Below are positions 1-7,233 of a stretch of 9,022 nucleotides of DNA, one piece after another; position 1 is the stretch's first letter; each line of letters begins with the position of its first letter. The notes below the pieces were generated by a model. That model was not told the DNA's origin and did not search any database. It saw nothing but the letters and a program-made list of their open reading frames with translations. Both the position numbers and the translations under genes were made by a program. The stretch is from Burkholderiaceae bacterium (GTDB lineage Bacteria; Pseudomonadota; Gammaproteobacteria; Burkholderiales; Burkholderiaceae_C). The stretch covers positions 15,969 to 24,990 of the forward strand of contig JANREF010000199.1 of assembly GCA_030726195.1 (NCBI GenBank), written 5' to 3'.

Positions 1-756
1 TGTGTCTGACACCGACACGCTTTGGGCCGCACCCGTTAAATACATTTGCCTGGTCGTGGTGTCCAGGGTAGCAAACAATTGGTCTGCTGCGTAGGTTTGC
101 GCTTTGACCAAGGCGTTGAACAACGATGACTTGCCAGCGTTGGTGTAGCCCACCAACGACAGCTTCAGTGCGCCGACTCGGTCGCGTTGCTTGCGTTGGG
201 TTTGGCGCTGGCGTTTGACCTTGGACAGCTTGTCGCGCGTGCGCTTGATGTTCTCGCTGATCATGCGCCTGTCCAGCTCGATTTGCCGCTCACCAGGGCC
301 ACCTCGGTGGCCGACGCCACCACGCTGGCGCTCCAAGTGCGACCAACGCCTGACCAAACGGGTGCTGAGGTATTGCAGCCTGGCCAACTCCACTTGAAGC
401 TTGCCCTCGAAGCTGCGCGCACGTTGGGCGAAGATCTCCAGCACCAGCAATATGCGGTCGTTCACCGCCATGCCCAGTTCACGCTCCAAGTTGCGCTGCT
501 GCGCAGGACTCAGGGCCTGATCAAACAGGATTTCTTCAGCGCCATTGGCCTCGGCCAGTAATTTGATTTCTTGGGCCTTGCCCGAGCCCACAAACAAGGC
601 TGCGTCTGGGGCTTTGCGTTTGCACGTGATACGTTCGGCCACCACGTAGCCAGCGGTCTGCGCAAGCAGGCCTAGTTCGGCCAACTCGCCATCGAAATTG
701 GGCTCGCCAAAGTCAACCCCTACGAGTATGACCTTGGGCAGCTCGTTGGCAGCCAC
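1..756 (-). CDS. hflX: GTPase HflX, partial (C-terminal part beyond window edge)
   Basis: HflX is a translation-factor-class GTPase that binds the 50S subunit and rescues or splits stalled ribosomes, notably under heat stress. The 252 visible residues hold the N-terminal HflX domain (about 8-110), the family signature GGPGERQIELDRR (152-164), a Lys/Arg-rich coiled-coil linker (about 165-195) and the start of the G domain, with the P-loop GYTNAGKS (203-210) and the switch I region LFATLDTTTR (227-236). G3 to G5 and the C-terminal domain lie outside the window. No in-frame ATG exists: an in-frame TGA lies at 796-798 inside hfq, and the only plausible starts after it are GTG at 756 and CTG at 771 overlapping the hfq stop. 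I chose GTG, 11 bp after hfq. The Shine-Dalgarno sequence is poor, suggesting translational coupling to hfq. In related genomes hflK and hflC follow. Confidence 0.95.
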   Translation of the reverse strand, partial: MAANELPKVILVGVDFGEPNFDGELAELGLLAQTAGYVVAERITCKRKAPDAALFVGSGKAQEIKLLAEANGAEEILFDQALSPAQQRNLERELGMAVNDRILLVLEIFAQRARSFEGKLQVELARLQYLSTRLVRRWSHLERQRGGVGHRGGPGERQIELDRRMISENIKRTRDKLSKVKRQRQTQRKQRDRVGALKLSLVGYTNAGKSSLFNALVKAQTYAADQLFATLDTTTRQMYLTGAAQSVSVSDT

Positions 757-767
757 GCTCGGCGCGT

Positions 768-1025
768 TCAGGCTGCTGGGGCGTCGGCGTCGGCCTCACC
801 CGTGGCAGTGAATTGCACAGGGCGTCCGGGAACGATGGTGGAGATGGCGTGTTTGTAGACCATTTGCGTCACGGTATTGCGCAACAACACCACGTACTGG
901 TCAAACGACTCGATCTGGCCTTGCAGCTTGATACCGTTGACCAAGTAAATAGACACCGGCACGTGCTCACGACGCAGCTGGTTTAAGAATGGATCTTGCA
1001 AGAGTTGGCCTTTGTTATTGCTCAC
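768..1025 (-). CDS. hfq: RNA chaperone Hfq
   Basis: Hfq is a hexameric Sm-like ring that pairs small RNAs with mRNAs. The 85-residue product matches the family closely. QDPFLN (10-15) carries the proximal-face Gln and Asp, R18 R19 are the rim arginines, [20 protein letters not shown] is the Sm1 core, and YKHAIST (57-63) is Sm2 with the Lys-His pair of the U-binding pore. The short tail ends [10 protein letters not shown], an acidic tip like the one that autoinhibits E. coli Hfq. The start is GTG at 1025, because homology begins exactly there (VSNNKGQ) and GGAA lies at suitable spacing upstream. The frame stays open upstream to a GTG at 1079, but those 18 residues do not resemble any Hfq. It lies 99 bp after der and 11 bp before hflX. 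Confidence 0.97.
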   Translation of the reverse strand: MSNNKGQLLQDPFLNQLRREHVPVSIYLVNGIKLQGQIESFDQYVVLLRNTVTQMVYKHAISTIVPGRPVQFTATGEADADAPAA

Positions 1026-1124
1026 GATATGTTCCGTGTTGACTAAATGTTTAAAAAATTTAACGATAACACAAGGCACCCCAATTCAGGCCATGCCAGT
1101 TGTGTAAAGACCTTGAAGCAGGCC
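1026..1124 (-). other. der-hfq intergenic leader, AT-rich
   Basis: This 99 bp gap is much more AT-rich near hfq than its surroundings. On the transcribed strand it carries an A/T run centred on T6 (1050-1063) about 25 nt before the hfq start. A weak stem, AAGGCC/GGTCTT with an 8-nt loop, sits directly at the der stop codon. It has no U-run, so I do not call it a terminator. The U-rich run would be in the hfq 5' UTR of any transcript reading through from der. Confidence 0.6.
1057..1084 (-). promoter_or_regulatory. possible sigma70-type promoter for hfq
   Basis: On the minus strand TTGGGG (1084-1079) and TAAATT (1062-1057) are separated by 16 nt. They match the -35 and -10 consensus at 3 and 4 of 6 positions. 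The predicted start near 1049 would give a leader of roughly 24 nt before the hfq GTG. The matches are weak and the AT-rich background makes chance hits likely. Confidence 0.22.
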
Positions 1125-2462
1125 TTAGTTTTTGTCTGCGTAGGGGTTGGCTGCTGTTTTCATCTCGACCCGCAACGGCGTGCCGGTCAAATCGAAGGCC
1201 TGGCGAATGCGCCCCTCTAGGTAGCGTTTGTAGGCATTGCTGACGTGTTCCAGCGAGTTGCCGTGCACCACCACCACCGGCGGGTTCATACCGCCTTGGT
1301 GCGCGTAGCGCATTTTGGGGCGGAACATACCACTGCGCATGGGCTGCTGGAACTGCACCGCCTCTTCCAAAATTCGAGTGAGCTGTGGCGTGGGCATTTT
1401 GCGCATGGCGGACTTGTGCGCCTGCGCAATCGCCTTCCACACAGGCCCCAGGCCTTGGCGCTTGGTAGCCGACATGGTGAACACAGACGCAAATTTCAAA
1501 AACGGCAGACGCTGCTCTACGGAGCGCATCACCCACTCGCGCTGGTATTCATCCACTGCATCCCACTTGTTGATGGCCACGACCACGGCGCGTCCGCTCT
1601 CAACGATGAAGCCGGCGATGTGCGCATCTTGATCGGTCACACCCTGTGTGGCATCGATGAGCAAAACGACGACGTTGGCACTCTCAATGGCCTGCAGGGT
1701 TTTGACCACGGAGAACTTCTCAATGGCCTCAAACACCTTGCCGCGTCGGCGCAAACCTGCGGTGTCTATCAGTTCGTACTGCTGCTCGTCTTTCAGGAAC
1801 GGCACACTGATGGCGTCGCGCGTCGTGCCCGGCATGTCGAATGCGACCAAGCGCTCTTCGCCCAACCATACGTTGATCAGGGTGGACTTGCCCACGTTGG
1901 GTCGCCCTGCCACGGCCAAGCGAATGGTGGTGTCGTCTACCGTGGCGTCGTCGTCTTCAAGCTCGGGCAAGTTCAGCATTTCCAAAGCGGCCTCGACCAG
2001 GCTGCGAATACCTTGACCGTGCGCTGCGGAGACGGCCAAGACCTCACCAAAACCCAACTCGTAAAACTCGCTCAGCTGCGCGGCCTCTTGCATGCCTTCG
2101 GCTTTGTTGGCCACCAGCAAAGACGGCTTACCCAAGCGGCGCAGCAAATTCGCGATCTCATGGTCTTGCGCGCTCAAGCCGCCACGCCCGTCCACAATGA
2201 ACAGCACGACGTCGGACTCGGCAATAGCCTGCATGGTTTGCTTGGCCATCTCCTTGACGATGCCCGTGTCCACCGTGGGCTCGAAGCCGCCGGTGTCTAT
2301 GCAAATAAACTCTCGACCACTTTGCTTACCCGTGCCGTAGTGGCGGTCCCGGGTCAGGCCTGCGTAGTCGGCCACAATCGCATCACGCGACTTGGTCAGG
2401 CGGTTAAACAACGTGGATTTGCCAACATTTGGCCGCCCCACAAGCGCAATAACTGGTTTCAT
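1125..2462 (-). CDS. der: ribosome biogenesis GTPase Der (EngA)
   Basis: Der is an essential double GTPase that binds the 50S precursor and supports late large-subunit maturation. The 445 residues show two tandem G domains with identical P-loops GRPNVGKST (9-17 and 186-194). Domain 1 also has DTGGF (56-60) and NKAE (119-122) as G4. Domain 2 has the switch segment DMPGTTRD (209-216), DTAG (233-236) and NKWD (298-301). A basic KH-like domain follows (about 350-435), and an acidic linker ([10 protein letters not shown], 168-177) joins the two G domains. The length is normal for the family. The ATG overlaps the bamB stop as ATGA and has no clear Shine-Dalgarno sequence of its own, so translation is probably coupled to bamB. 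The G4 of domain 1 has Glu where most GTPases have Asp; I believe this is a betaproteobacterial trait. Confidence 0.98.
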   Translation of the reverse strand: MKPVIALVGRPNVGKSTLFNRLTKSRDAIVADYAGLTRDRHYGTGKQSGREFICIDTGGFEPTVDTGIVKEMAKQTMQAIAESDVVLFIVDGRGGLSAQDHEIANLLRRLGKPSLLVANKAEGMQEAAQLSEFYELGFGEVLAVSAAHGQGIRSLVEAALEMLNLPELEDDDATVDDTTIRLAVAGRPNVGKSTLINVWLGEERLVAFDMPGTTRDAISVPFLKDEQQYELIDTAGLRRRGKVFEAIEKFSVVKTLQAIESANVVVLLIDATQGVTDQDAHIAGFIVESGRAVVVAINKWDAVDEYQREWVMRSVEQRLPFLKFASVFTMSATKRQGLGPVWKAIAQAHKSAMRKMPTPQLTRILEEAVQFQQPMRSGMFRPKMRYAHQGGMNPPVVVVHGNSLEHVSNAYKRYLEGRIRQAFDLTGTPLRVEMKTAANPYADKN

Positions 2463-3592
2463 TCAGGACGCCAAGCAAACACGCCACCTTTGGCGGTCAT
2501 CGCAATCAAAGTGCCACCCACCAATACCGGCGAACCCACAATTGCGGACCCATCAGTTGGCAAGCGGGCCATAACTTTGCCGTTGTCACGCGAGAGCCAG
2601 TGCATAAAGCCCTGCCCGTCGCCAACGACCAATGTTTTTCCAAGCGCCAAGGGCGTCGTCAGGTTGCGGTACAACAAATCGTTGTTGCTCCACAGCTCTG
2701 CGCCTTTGGCGGTATTCCAAGCCTTCACGCGGCCCACGCCGTCGGTGCCGTAGACAGCTTGCGCGTCACCACTCAAACCCGTGACACCATCGGACGAAGC
2801 CGTCCACATGCGTGCGCGCGTTTGCATGTCCACACAGCCAACTGAGGCTTGGAAAGCACGCACACAGACCACGCTGCCAATGAGCGCGGGGTCAGAAACC
2901 AAGTCCACCAATCGCTCGACTTCATCCACACCCCGCGACTGGGCCATAGGCACATCCCACAAGCCTTGGCCGTTGTCGGGGTTCATGATCACCAAACGCT
3001 CGCCCAAACCCACCACCAAGGCATTGCCAGCGGCTGCGAGCAAACCGGGGTGAGCCAGCACCAGCGGCTCGCCCGAGTAGCGCTGGGTCCACAGCGGCGC
3101 ACCGTTACGCGCATCAAACGCGCTCAGACGCTGATCGGCCAACAACACAAACACACGTCCGCCCGCTACCAGTGGCTGGGTGTACGAGCGTGCAGGCAAT
3201 TGCGCGCGCCACAACAGCTGACCATTGGCGGCGGCGATCAACTGGTTGCGCGCCGTGACAGCCGCCAACACTTGACCATCAAAACCCGCGCCAGACACCA
3301 CTTCATCCGGCGTGTCCACAGCCCATTGCACTTGGCCGTTGGCAGCGTTGAGCACCCTCATGTGGCCGTTGCTGCTGACAACAGCCACACTGCCGCCTGC
3401 GCCGCGCAGTCGAAGTGTCTCACCAATGCCAGCGCTCAATTGCGTACCCCATACCTGCACCACGCTCACCAATGGGGTGACGTTTTTAAGTGGTGTGGGG
3501 TCGGGTGTGGGGCTACCCGCGGCGCAACCCAACAGCGCAGCAGCGGCCAACCATGGGCTCAAACGCTTGAGCATTGTCTGCATCAATGGCAT
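2459..3592 (-). CDS. bamB: outer membrane assembly lipoprotein BamB
   Basis: BamB is the beta-propeller lipoprotein of the BAM complex, which folds beta-barrel proteins into the outer membrane; it binds the POTRA domains of BamA from the periplasm. The 377-residue product starts with a lipoprotein signal: basic KR, a hydrophobic stretch and lipobox LLGC, with Cys23 as the lipidated residue. Repeated PQQ-like propeller strands follow, for example [10 protein letters not shown] (81-90), [10 protein letters not shown] (119-128), DARNGAPLW (160-168), [10 protein letters not shown] (203-212) and [10 protein letters not shown] (292-301). Segment [11 protein letters not shown] (225-235) is the conserved loop region. 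The ATG at 3592 was chosen because it is preceded by AAGGGA at about 8 nt and gives a proper signal peptide; ATGs at 3583 and 3574 are alternatives. The frame is open further upstream but would bury the signal. It overlaps der by 4 nt. Confidence 0.96.
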   Translation of the reverse strand: MPLMQTMLKRLSPWLAAAALLGCAAGSPTPDPTPLKNVTPLVSVVQVWGTQLSAGIGETLRLRGAGGSVAVVSSNGHMRVLNAANGQVQWAVDTPDEVVSGAGFDGQVLAAVTARNQLIAAANGQLLWRAQLPARSYTQPLVAGGRVFVLLADQRLSAFDARNGAPLWTQRYSGEPLVLAHPGLLAAAGNALVVGLGERLVIMNPDNGQGLWDVPMAQSRGVDEVERLVDLVSDPALIGSVVCVRAFQASVGCVDMQTRARMWTASSDGVTGLSGDAQAVYGTDGVGRVKAWNTAKGAELWSNNDLLYRNLTTPLALGKTLVVGDGQGFMHWLSRDNGKVMARLPTDGSAIVGSPVLVGGTLIAMTAKGGVFAWRPE

Positions 3593-3677
3593 GTCGTATT
3601 TCCCTTTTCGCTTGTGTGCAAGTGCATGTGTGCGTGGTGCGCTGGCCATGGCACAGCGGCCACACGCCAAACAGTCT
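3593..3677 (-). other. yfgM-bamB intergenic region with imperfect hairpin
   Basis: Read on the minus strand, GCGTG-TGGCC (3667-3658) can pair with GGCCA (3647-3643) and CACGC (3636-3632). This gives a 10 bp stem with a 10-nt loop and a one-sided 6-nt bulge. It begins 10 nt after the yfgM stop and has no U-run behind it, so it is not a typical terminator; it could be a processing or stabilising element. The stretch 3613-3636 is nearly all alternating purine and pyrimidine (TG/CA steps). No promoter stands out. The bamB ribosome binding site AAGGGA is at the end of the gap. Confidence 0.4.
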
Positions 3678-4346
3678 TTAATTCGCCGCAGCGCCAGCGG
3701 ACAAGCCCAGTGCGTTGAGCTTGACTTCTACCAACTGGCGGTACTGGCCATCGTCGGCCAGCGCGGCCCACGCAGCAAGGTATTGCTCGCCAGCACCAGC
3801 TTTGTCACCTTTGGCCTGGAGTATGTCGCCGCGGCGGTCCGCAATCAGGCCCTTGAAGCCGGGTGTGCCCGCCTGCTCCAACGCAGCCAAGGCGCTCATA
3901 GCGCTGTCCCATTGCTGAGCATCCATGTCCAACGCCACCAAACGCAGCGCAGCTACCGCCTTGAGGCCTGCATCGGGCGACTGCTCACCTACGCTGGCCA
4001 GGGCAGCACGCGCCACATCGGTCTCGCCCTTGTCGACAGCGGCTTTGGCCAGCAACAACTGCGCGTGCTGGGCCAGCACCGACGACGGTGTTTGAGCGGA
4101 CAAATCAGAAACCACGCGCTTGAGCTTGTCCAAGTCGTTGGCCTGAGCGGCCTTGTTGACTTCATCAAAGAGCTGGGCGGCGGCGTGGCCCTGACGGTTT
4201 TGCCAGTATTGCCAGCCGTTGTAGGCGGCGTAGCTGCCCAGCACCGCAATGAGCAGCCACGTGATGATGTTGCCCCACTGGCGCCAAAACGCCTTGATCT
4301 GGTCGATTTGTTCTTGTTCTTCTAGGTCTAGATGCTGAGTCGCCAT
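3678..4346 (-). CDS. yfgM: YfgM-family TPR-like membrane protein (ancillary SecYEG/PpiD partner)
   Basis: In E. coli YfgM is an inner-membrane protein that associates with SecYEG and the chaperone PpiD and helps newly exported proteins; other homologues are annotated only as tetratricopeptide proteins. The 222-residue product has a short acidic cytoplasmic head (LDLEEQEQIDQIKAFWRQWG), one membrane segment at about 26-44 (IITWLLIAVLGSYAAYNGW) and an alanine-rich helical periplasmic part. The family's C-terminal signature is visible as GFKGLIADRRGDILQAKGD (163-181), followed by a final helix pair. The ATG at 4346 fits the family N-terminus. The frame is open upstream to a TTG at 4430, but that extension would add hydrophobic and Cys residues not seen in the family. 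The Shine-Dalgarno sequence is weak (CAGG, about 11 nt away). It sits between hisS and bamB, its usual place. Confidence 0.92.
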   Translation of the reverse strand: MATQHLDLEEQEQIDQIKAFWRQWGNIITWLLIAVLGSYAAYNGWQYWQNRQGHAAAQLFDEVNKAAQANDLDKLKRVVSDLSAQTPSSVLAQHAQLLLAKAAVDKGETDVARAALASVGEQSPDAGLKAVAALRLVALDMDAQQWDSAMSALAALEQAGTPGFKGLIADRRGDILQAKGDKAGAGEQYLAAWAALADDGQYRQLVEVKLNALGLSAGAAAN

Positions 4347-4388
4347 AACGGATAAAGCCTGGATTGAGATAAAAGGTGTGGTCAACGC

Positions 4389-4416
4389 ACAATAGTTGAC
4401 AGGCAGCCAAGCGCAA
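4389..4416 (-). promoter_or_regulatory. possible sigma70-type promoter for yfgM-bamB-der
   Basis: On the minus strand TTGCGC (4416-4411) and TATTGT (4394-4389) are 16 nt apart. The -35 keeps TTG and the -10 matches 4 of 6 consensus positions. A start near 4382 would leave a leader of about 36 nt before yfgM. This is the largest gap in the window and follows a stable hairpin, which supports a transcriptional break here. A second -10-like hexamer, TACAAT, lies further upstream near 4441 but lacks a matching -35. Confidence 0.27.
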
Positions 4417-4496
4417 CGCTTGACTTCCAAGCGCCTATTGTAGGGCTTGAAGCTCGCGCGTTGAGGCCAGACCCAGACGCTAGCCTAAGCAACAGT

Positions 4497-4519
4497 GGCC
4501 CTGCGTGTCGCCAAGGGCC
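4497..4519 (-). terminator. stable hairpin after hisS, terminator-like without U-run
   Basis: Seven nt after the hisS stop the RNA can fold as GGCCCT paired with AGGGCC (6 bp), then a 2-nt bulge (UG), then GCG/CGC (3 bp) closing a 3-nt ACA loop. The downstream sequence is ACTGTTGCTT, which is not a proper U-tract, so intrinsic termination would be inefficient at best. It may instead protect the hisS mRNA 3' end or mark an RNA processing point. Confidence 0.35.
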
Positions 4520-4526
4520 TAGGCGC

Positions 4527-5819
4527 TCAGGCGGCGTCAGCTTGGCTGGTGCGCTGCCACCATGTGCCCAAGTCGCCAAGGGGCAGCATGATTTGCTCTT
4601 GATTGACACGCAACGACTTGCAAGCGACTTGTCCATCAGCCAGCTCCGCCTCCCCCAGAATGACGGCCCATGCGGCACCACTGCCGTCGGCCCTCTTGAA
4701 TTGGGACTTCATACTGCCTTGCCCCAGCGCAGTGCCCGCATGCATTTGTACTCGGGCTCCGGCTTGGCGCAGCAGGCGGCAGGCCCGCGCGGCGTGCAAT
4801 GCAGCCTGTGCACTGGGCACCACCACAAAGACGTCGGGAGCGGGCTGCTCAGGCAAGCGTTGCTGCTCTTTGAGCAATTCCAACAAGCGCTCAACGCCCA
4901 AAGCCCAGCCCACCGCGGGCGCTGGCTTGCCGCCAATTTGTTCAATCAAGCCGTCGTAGCGCCCACCAGCGCAAATGGTGCCCTGCGAACCCAAGTCCTG
5001 GGTCACGAACTCGAATACGCTCAAGTTGTAATAGTCCATGCCCCGCACCAACCGGGGGTTGATGGTGTAGGCCACGCCCGCATCGTCCAAAATGGCGCGC
5101 AAGCCGTTGAAGTGCGCCAATGACGCCTCTCCCAAGTAATCCATCAACTTGGGCGCGGCGTTCACCAGGTCCTGCATGGCGGGGTTCTTGGTGTCCAAAA
5201 TCCGCAGCGGGTTGGTGTGCAAGCGGCGCTTGGCCTCTTCGTCCAACAAGGACTCGTTGGCAGACAAATAGTCAATCAAGGCGGCTCTGTGGGTTTGGCG
5301 CTCACTCACCTGACCCAGGCTGTTGAGTTCCAAGGTCACGCCGGTCAAGCCCAATTGCGCCCACAAGTCACAGGCCAAAAATATCAGCTCGGCATCCACA
5401 TCGGGGCCTGCAAAGCCTAGGGCTTCGGCGCCCACTTGGTGAAACTGTCGGTAGCGTCCGCGCTGTGGCCGCTCGTGCCTGAACATGGGGCCCATGTAGT
5501 ACAGACGACGTGGGCCGTCGTACAGCAAGTTGTTTTCAACGGCAGCGCGCACCACGCCAGCGGTTGCCTCGGGGCGCAGCGTGAGCGCTTCACCGTTGAG
5601 GCGGTCTTCAAAGGAGTACATCTCCTTTTCTACGATGTCTGTCACCTCACCCAGGCCACGGACAAACAAGCCGGTGGGCTCAACAATGGGCGTGCGCACA
5701 TTGCGGTAGGCATAGCCGTTCATGAGCGTGCGCAGCTTGTCTTCTAACCACTCCCAGTGTGCAGAGGCTGGGGGCAGGATATCGTTCATGCCCTTAACGG
5801 CAAGTATTTTGTCGGCCAT
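4527..5819 (-). CDS. hisS: histidine--tRNA ligase (HisRS)
   Basis: This class II aminoacyl-tRNA synthetase activates histidine with ATP and charges tRNA-His in the cytoplasm. The 430 residues match the usual bacterial length. Visible landmarks are motif 1 around [11 protein letters not shown] (42-52), the LRPEAT substrate loop (81-86), and motif 2 in [20 protein letters not shown] (107-126) with Arg114. The histidine-specific LVRGMDYY (257-264) carries Arg259, the residue numbered 259 also in E. coli. GGRYDGL (285-291) and motif 3 GWALGVERL (304-312) complete the catalytic core. The C-terminal anticodon-binding domain spans about 328-410, with [15 protein letters not shown] typical of the family. 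The ATG at 5819 is preceded only by a weak GAG five nt away, and the leader is unusually C/A-rich. The gene follows ispG by 106 bp. Confidence 0.98.
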   Translation of the reverse strand: MADKILAVKGMNDILPPASAHWEWLEDKLRTLMNGYAYRNVRTPIVEPTGLFVRGLGEVTDIVEKEMYSFEDRLNGEALTLRPEATAGVVRAAVENNLLYDGPRRLYYMGPMFRHERPQRGRYRQFHQVGAEALGFAGPDVDAELIFLACDLWAQLGLTGVTLELNSLGQVSERQTHRAALIDYLSANESLLDEEAKRRLHTNPLRILDTKNPAMQDLVNAAPKLMDYLGEASLAHFNGLRAILDDAGVAYTINPRLVRGMDYYNLSVFEFVTQDLGSQGTICAGGRYDGLIEQIGGKPAPAVGWALGVERLLELLKEQQRLPEQPAPDVFVVVPSAQAALHAARACRLLRQAGARVQMHAGTALGQGSMKSQFKRADGSGAAWAVILGEAELADGQVACKSLRVNQEQIMLPLGDLGTWWQRTSQADAA

Positions 5820-5925
5820 AAATTCTCGAACTAGCGAACCAGTGTTGTCGGGGTGTCGTTGTTGGGTGTCGTGGTGGGGTGTTGTTGTGATGCCGTGGTG
5901 TAGCGGTGCGGCGCTTGCTTAGCGC
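5820..5925 (-). promoter_or_regulatory. ispG-hisS intergenic region with C/A-rich hisS leader
   Basis: The + strand between 5842 and 5889 contains 48 bases of which 45 are G or T, three are C and none is A. The hisS leader RNA is therefore almost pure C and A there. It has three imperfect repeats of about 13 nt, seen on the + strand as GGGGTGTCGTTGTT, GGGTGTCGTGGT and GGGGTGTTGTTGT. The leader part should be nearly unstructured and ends about 22 nt before the hisS ATG. The + strand has three runs of three or four G. A direct repeat CGAAC-TAG-CGAAC (5827-5839, + strand) lies between this element and the start codon. I see no T-box, terminator or convincing promoter. Confidence 0.5.
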
Positions 5926-7203
5926 TCAAGCCACGCGGCCAAAGCGCTTGTGCACGTAGTCATCCACAATGACCTTGAACTGTGCCGCAATGTCGTTGCC
6001 ACGCAGGGTGAGCGCCTTTTCGCCGTCTATGTATACAGGGGCCGATGGTGCCTCACCGGTGCCGGGCAAGCTGATGCCAATATCGGCGTGTTTGCTCTCA
6101 CCGGGGCCGTTCACGATGCAGCCCATGACGGCCACTTTCATGCTTTCAACGCCAGGGTACTGCTTGCTCCACTGCGCCATAGACGCGCGCATGTAGTCGT
6201 CGATTTGTTTGGTCAGCTCTTGGAAAGTGGTGCTGGTGGTGCGACCGCAGCCGGGGCAAGCGGTCACGCTGGGCACAAACGCGCGCAAACCTAAGGACTG
6301 CAAAATTTCCATGGCCACAACCACCTCTTGGGTACGGGCCTCACCGGGCGCAGGGGTGAGCGACACGCGGATGGTGTCGCCAATGCCTTGCTGCAACAAA
6401 ATAGCCAGCGCGGCGCTAGAGGCGACCGTGCCTTTCGTACCCATACCCGCCTCTGTGAGACCCAAGTGCAAGGGGTAGTCGCAACGTCTGGCCAGCTCTT
6501 GGTACACCGTGATCAAGTCTTGTACGCCACTGACTTTGCATGACAACAAAATTTGCTCAGGCCGCATGCCCAAATTGCGGGCCTGCTGGGCCGAGTCCAG
6601 TGCGGATGTGATGAGGGCTTCCACCATCACTTGGCGCGCATCCCAAGGCGTTGTGCGTGCGGTGTTGGCATCCATCATGGAGGCCAACAAATCTTGGTCT
6701 AGGCTGCCCCAGTTCACGCCTATGCGCACGGGCTTATCCCAGCGCATGGCCGCTTCAATCATTTGGGCAAACTGCTTATCACCCTTGTCTCCGCGCCCCA
6801 CATTGCCGGGGTTGATGCGGTACTTGGACAAGGCCTGCGCGCAATCGGGGTGGTCGCTCAACAGCTTGTGGCCGTTGTAGTGGAAGTCGCCAATCAGCGG
6901 CGTGGGCACGCCCATGCGGTCTAGTTGCTCACGGATGTGTGGCACCGCACGCGCGGCCTCGTCGTTGTTGACGGTGATGCGCACCACCTCAGAGCCGGCC
7001 ATGGCCAACTCTTTGACTTGTATGGCTGTACCAATCACATCCACCGTGTCGGTGTTGGTCATGGACTGCACACGCACGGGCGCGCCGCCACCGACGGTCA
7101 CCACGTGGCTGCCCCAAGCCACACGCGCTTGCAGCGTGTTGCGCTGAACAGGCGTGAACAAATCCACGGGCTGGTTAGAGGTGTGAGACTGAGTTGAGGT
7201 CAT
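5926..7203 (-). CDS. ispG: 4-hydroxy-3-methylbut-2-en-1-yl diphosphate synthase (IspG/GcpE)
   Basis: IspG catalyses the penultimate step of the MEP isoprenoid pathway, reducing methylerythritol cyclodiphosphate to HMBPP with a [4Fe-4S] cluster. The 425 residues contain the TIM-barrel start ([11 protein letters not shown], about 43-53), the conserved RINPGN (129-134) and [11 protein letters not shown] (248-258). The cluster ligands are visible as CPGCGR (Cys316, Cys319) and GCIVNGPGE (Cys362), with Glu369 as the expected fourth ligand. This is the short bacterial form without the plant-type insertion. I chose ATG 7203. The frame is open to a TTG at 7233 that abuts the rodZ stop codon, but neither start has a good Shine-Dalgarno sequence and the extra ten residues are not typical. 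The 30 bp spacing suggests co-transcription with rodZ. It supplies precursors for undecaprenyl phosphate and quinones. Confidence 0.97.
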   Translation of the reverse strand: MTSTQSHTSNQPVDLFTPVQRNTLQARVAWGSHVVTVGGGAPVRVQSMTNTDTVDVIGTAIQVKELAMAGSEVVRITVNNDEAARAVPHIREQLDRMGVPTPLIGDFHYNGHKLLSDHPDCAQALSKYRINPGNVGRGDKGDKQFAQMIEAAMRWDKPVRIGVNWGSLDQDLLASMMDANTARTTPWDARQVMVEALITSALDSAQQARNLGMRPEQILLSCKVSGVQDLITVYQELARRCDYPLHLGLTEAGMGTKGTVASSAALAILLQQGIGDTIRVSLTPAPGEARTQEVVVAMEILQSLGLRAFVPSVTACPGCGRTTSTTFQELTKQIDDYMRASMAQWSKQYPGVESMKVAVMGCIVNGPGESKHADIGISLPGTGEAPSAPVYIDGEKALTLRGNDIAAQFKVIVDDYVHKRFGRVA

Positions 7204-7233
7204 GACACAGGTAGCGGCTTTGTGAACGATCAA

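Noticed and set aside
187..561. 124-codon + strand frame opposite hflX
   Set aside because: It is a shadow of hflX, whose translation on the minus strand shows the HflX signature and P-loop.
1026..1079. 18-residue N-terminal extension of Hfq from GTG 1079
   Set aside because: The extension [18 protein letters not shown] is unlike any Hfq N-terminus, and the GTG at 1025 has a suitably spaced GGAA.
1098..1127. Terminator at the end of der
   Set aside because: The AAGGCC/GGTCTT stem is short, has a G-U pair and a large loop, and no U-tract follows.
1060..1536. 158-codon minus-strand frame overlapping the der 3' end
   Set aside because: It is in a different frame from der, has a Cys/His/Arg-rich composition and no homology; der covers the same DNA.
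1245..2753. 502-codon open frame on the + strand opposite der and the end of bamB
   Set aside because: It is antisense to a gene with clear homology. The product is rich in His, Gln and Arg with no recognisable domain, as expected from a mirrored frame in codon-biased GC-rich DNA.
2849..4325. Long + strand frames of 289 and 337 codons opposite bamB and yfgM
   Set aside because: They overlap each other and lie antisense to well-supported genes. They have no family motifs and no convincing ribosome binding site.
7204..7233. TTG start for ispG abutting the rodZ stop
   Set aside because: It remains possible, but ATG 7203 fits the usual IspG length and N-terminus better. Neither has a clear Shine-Dalgarno sequence.
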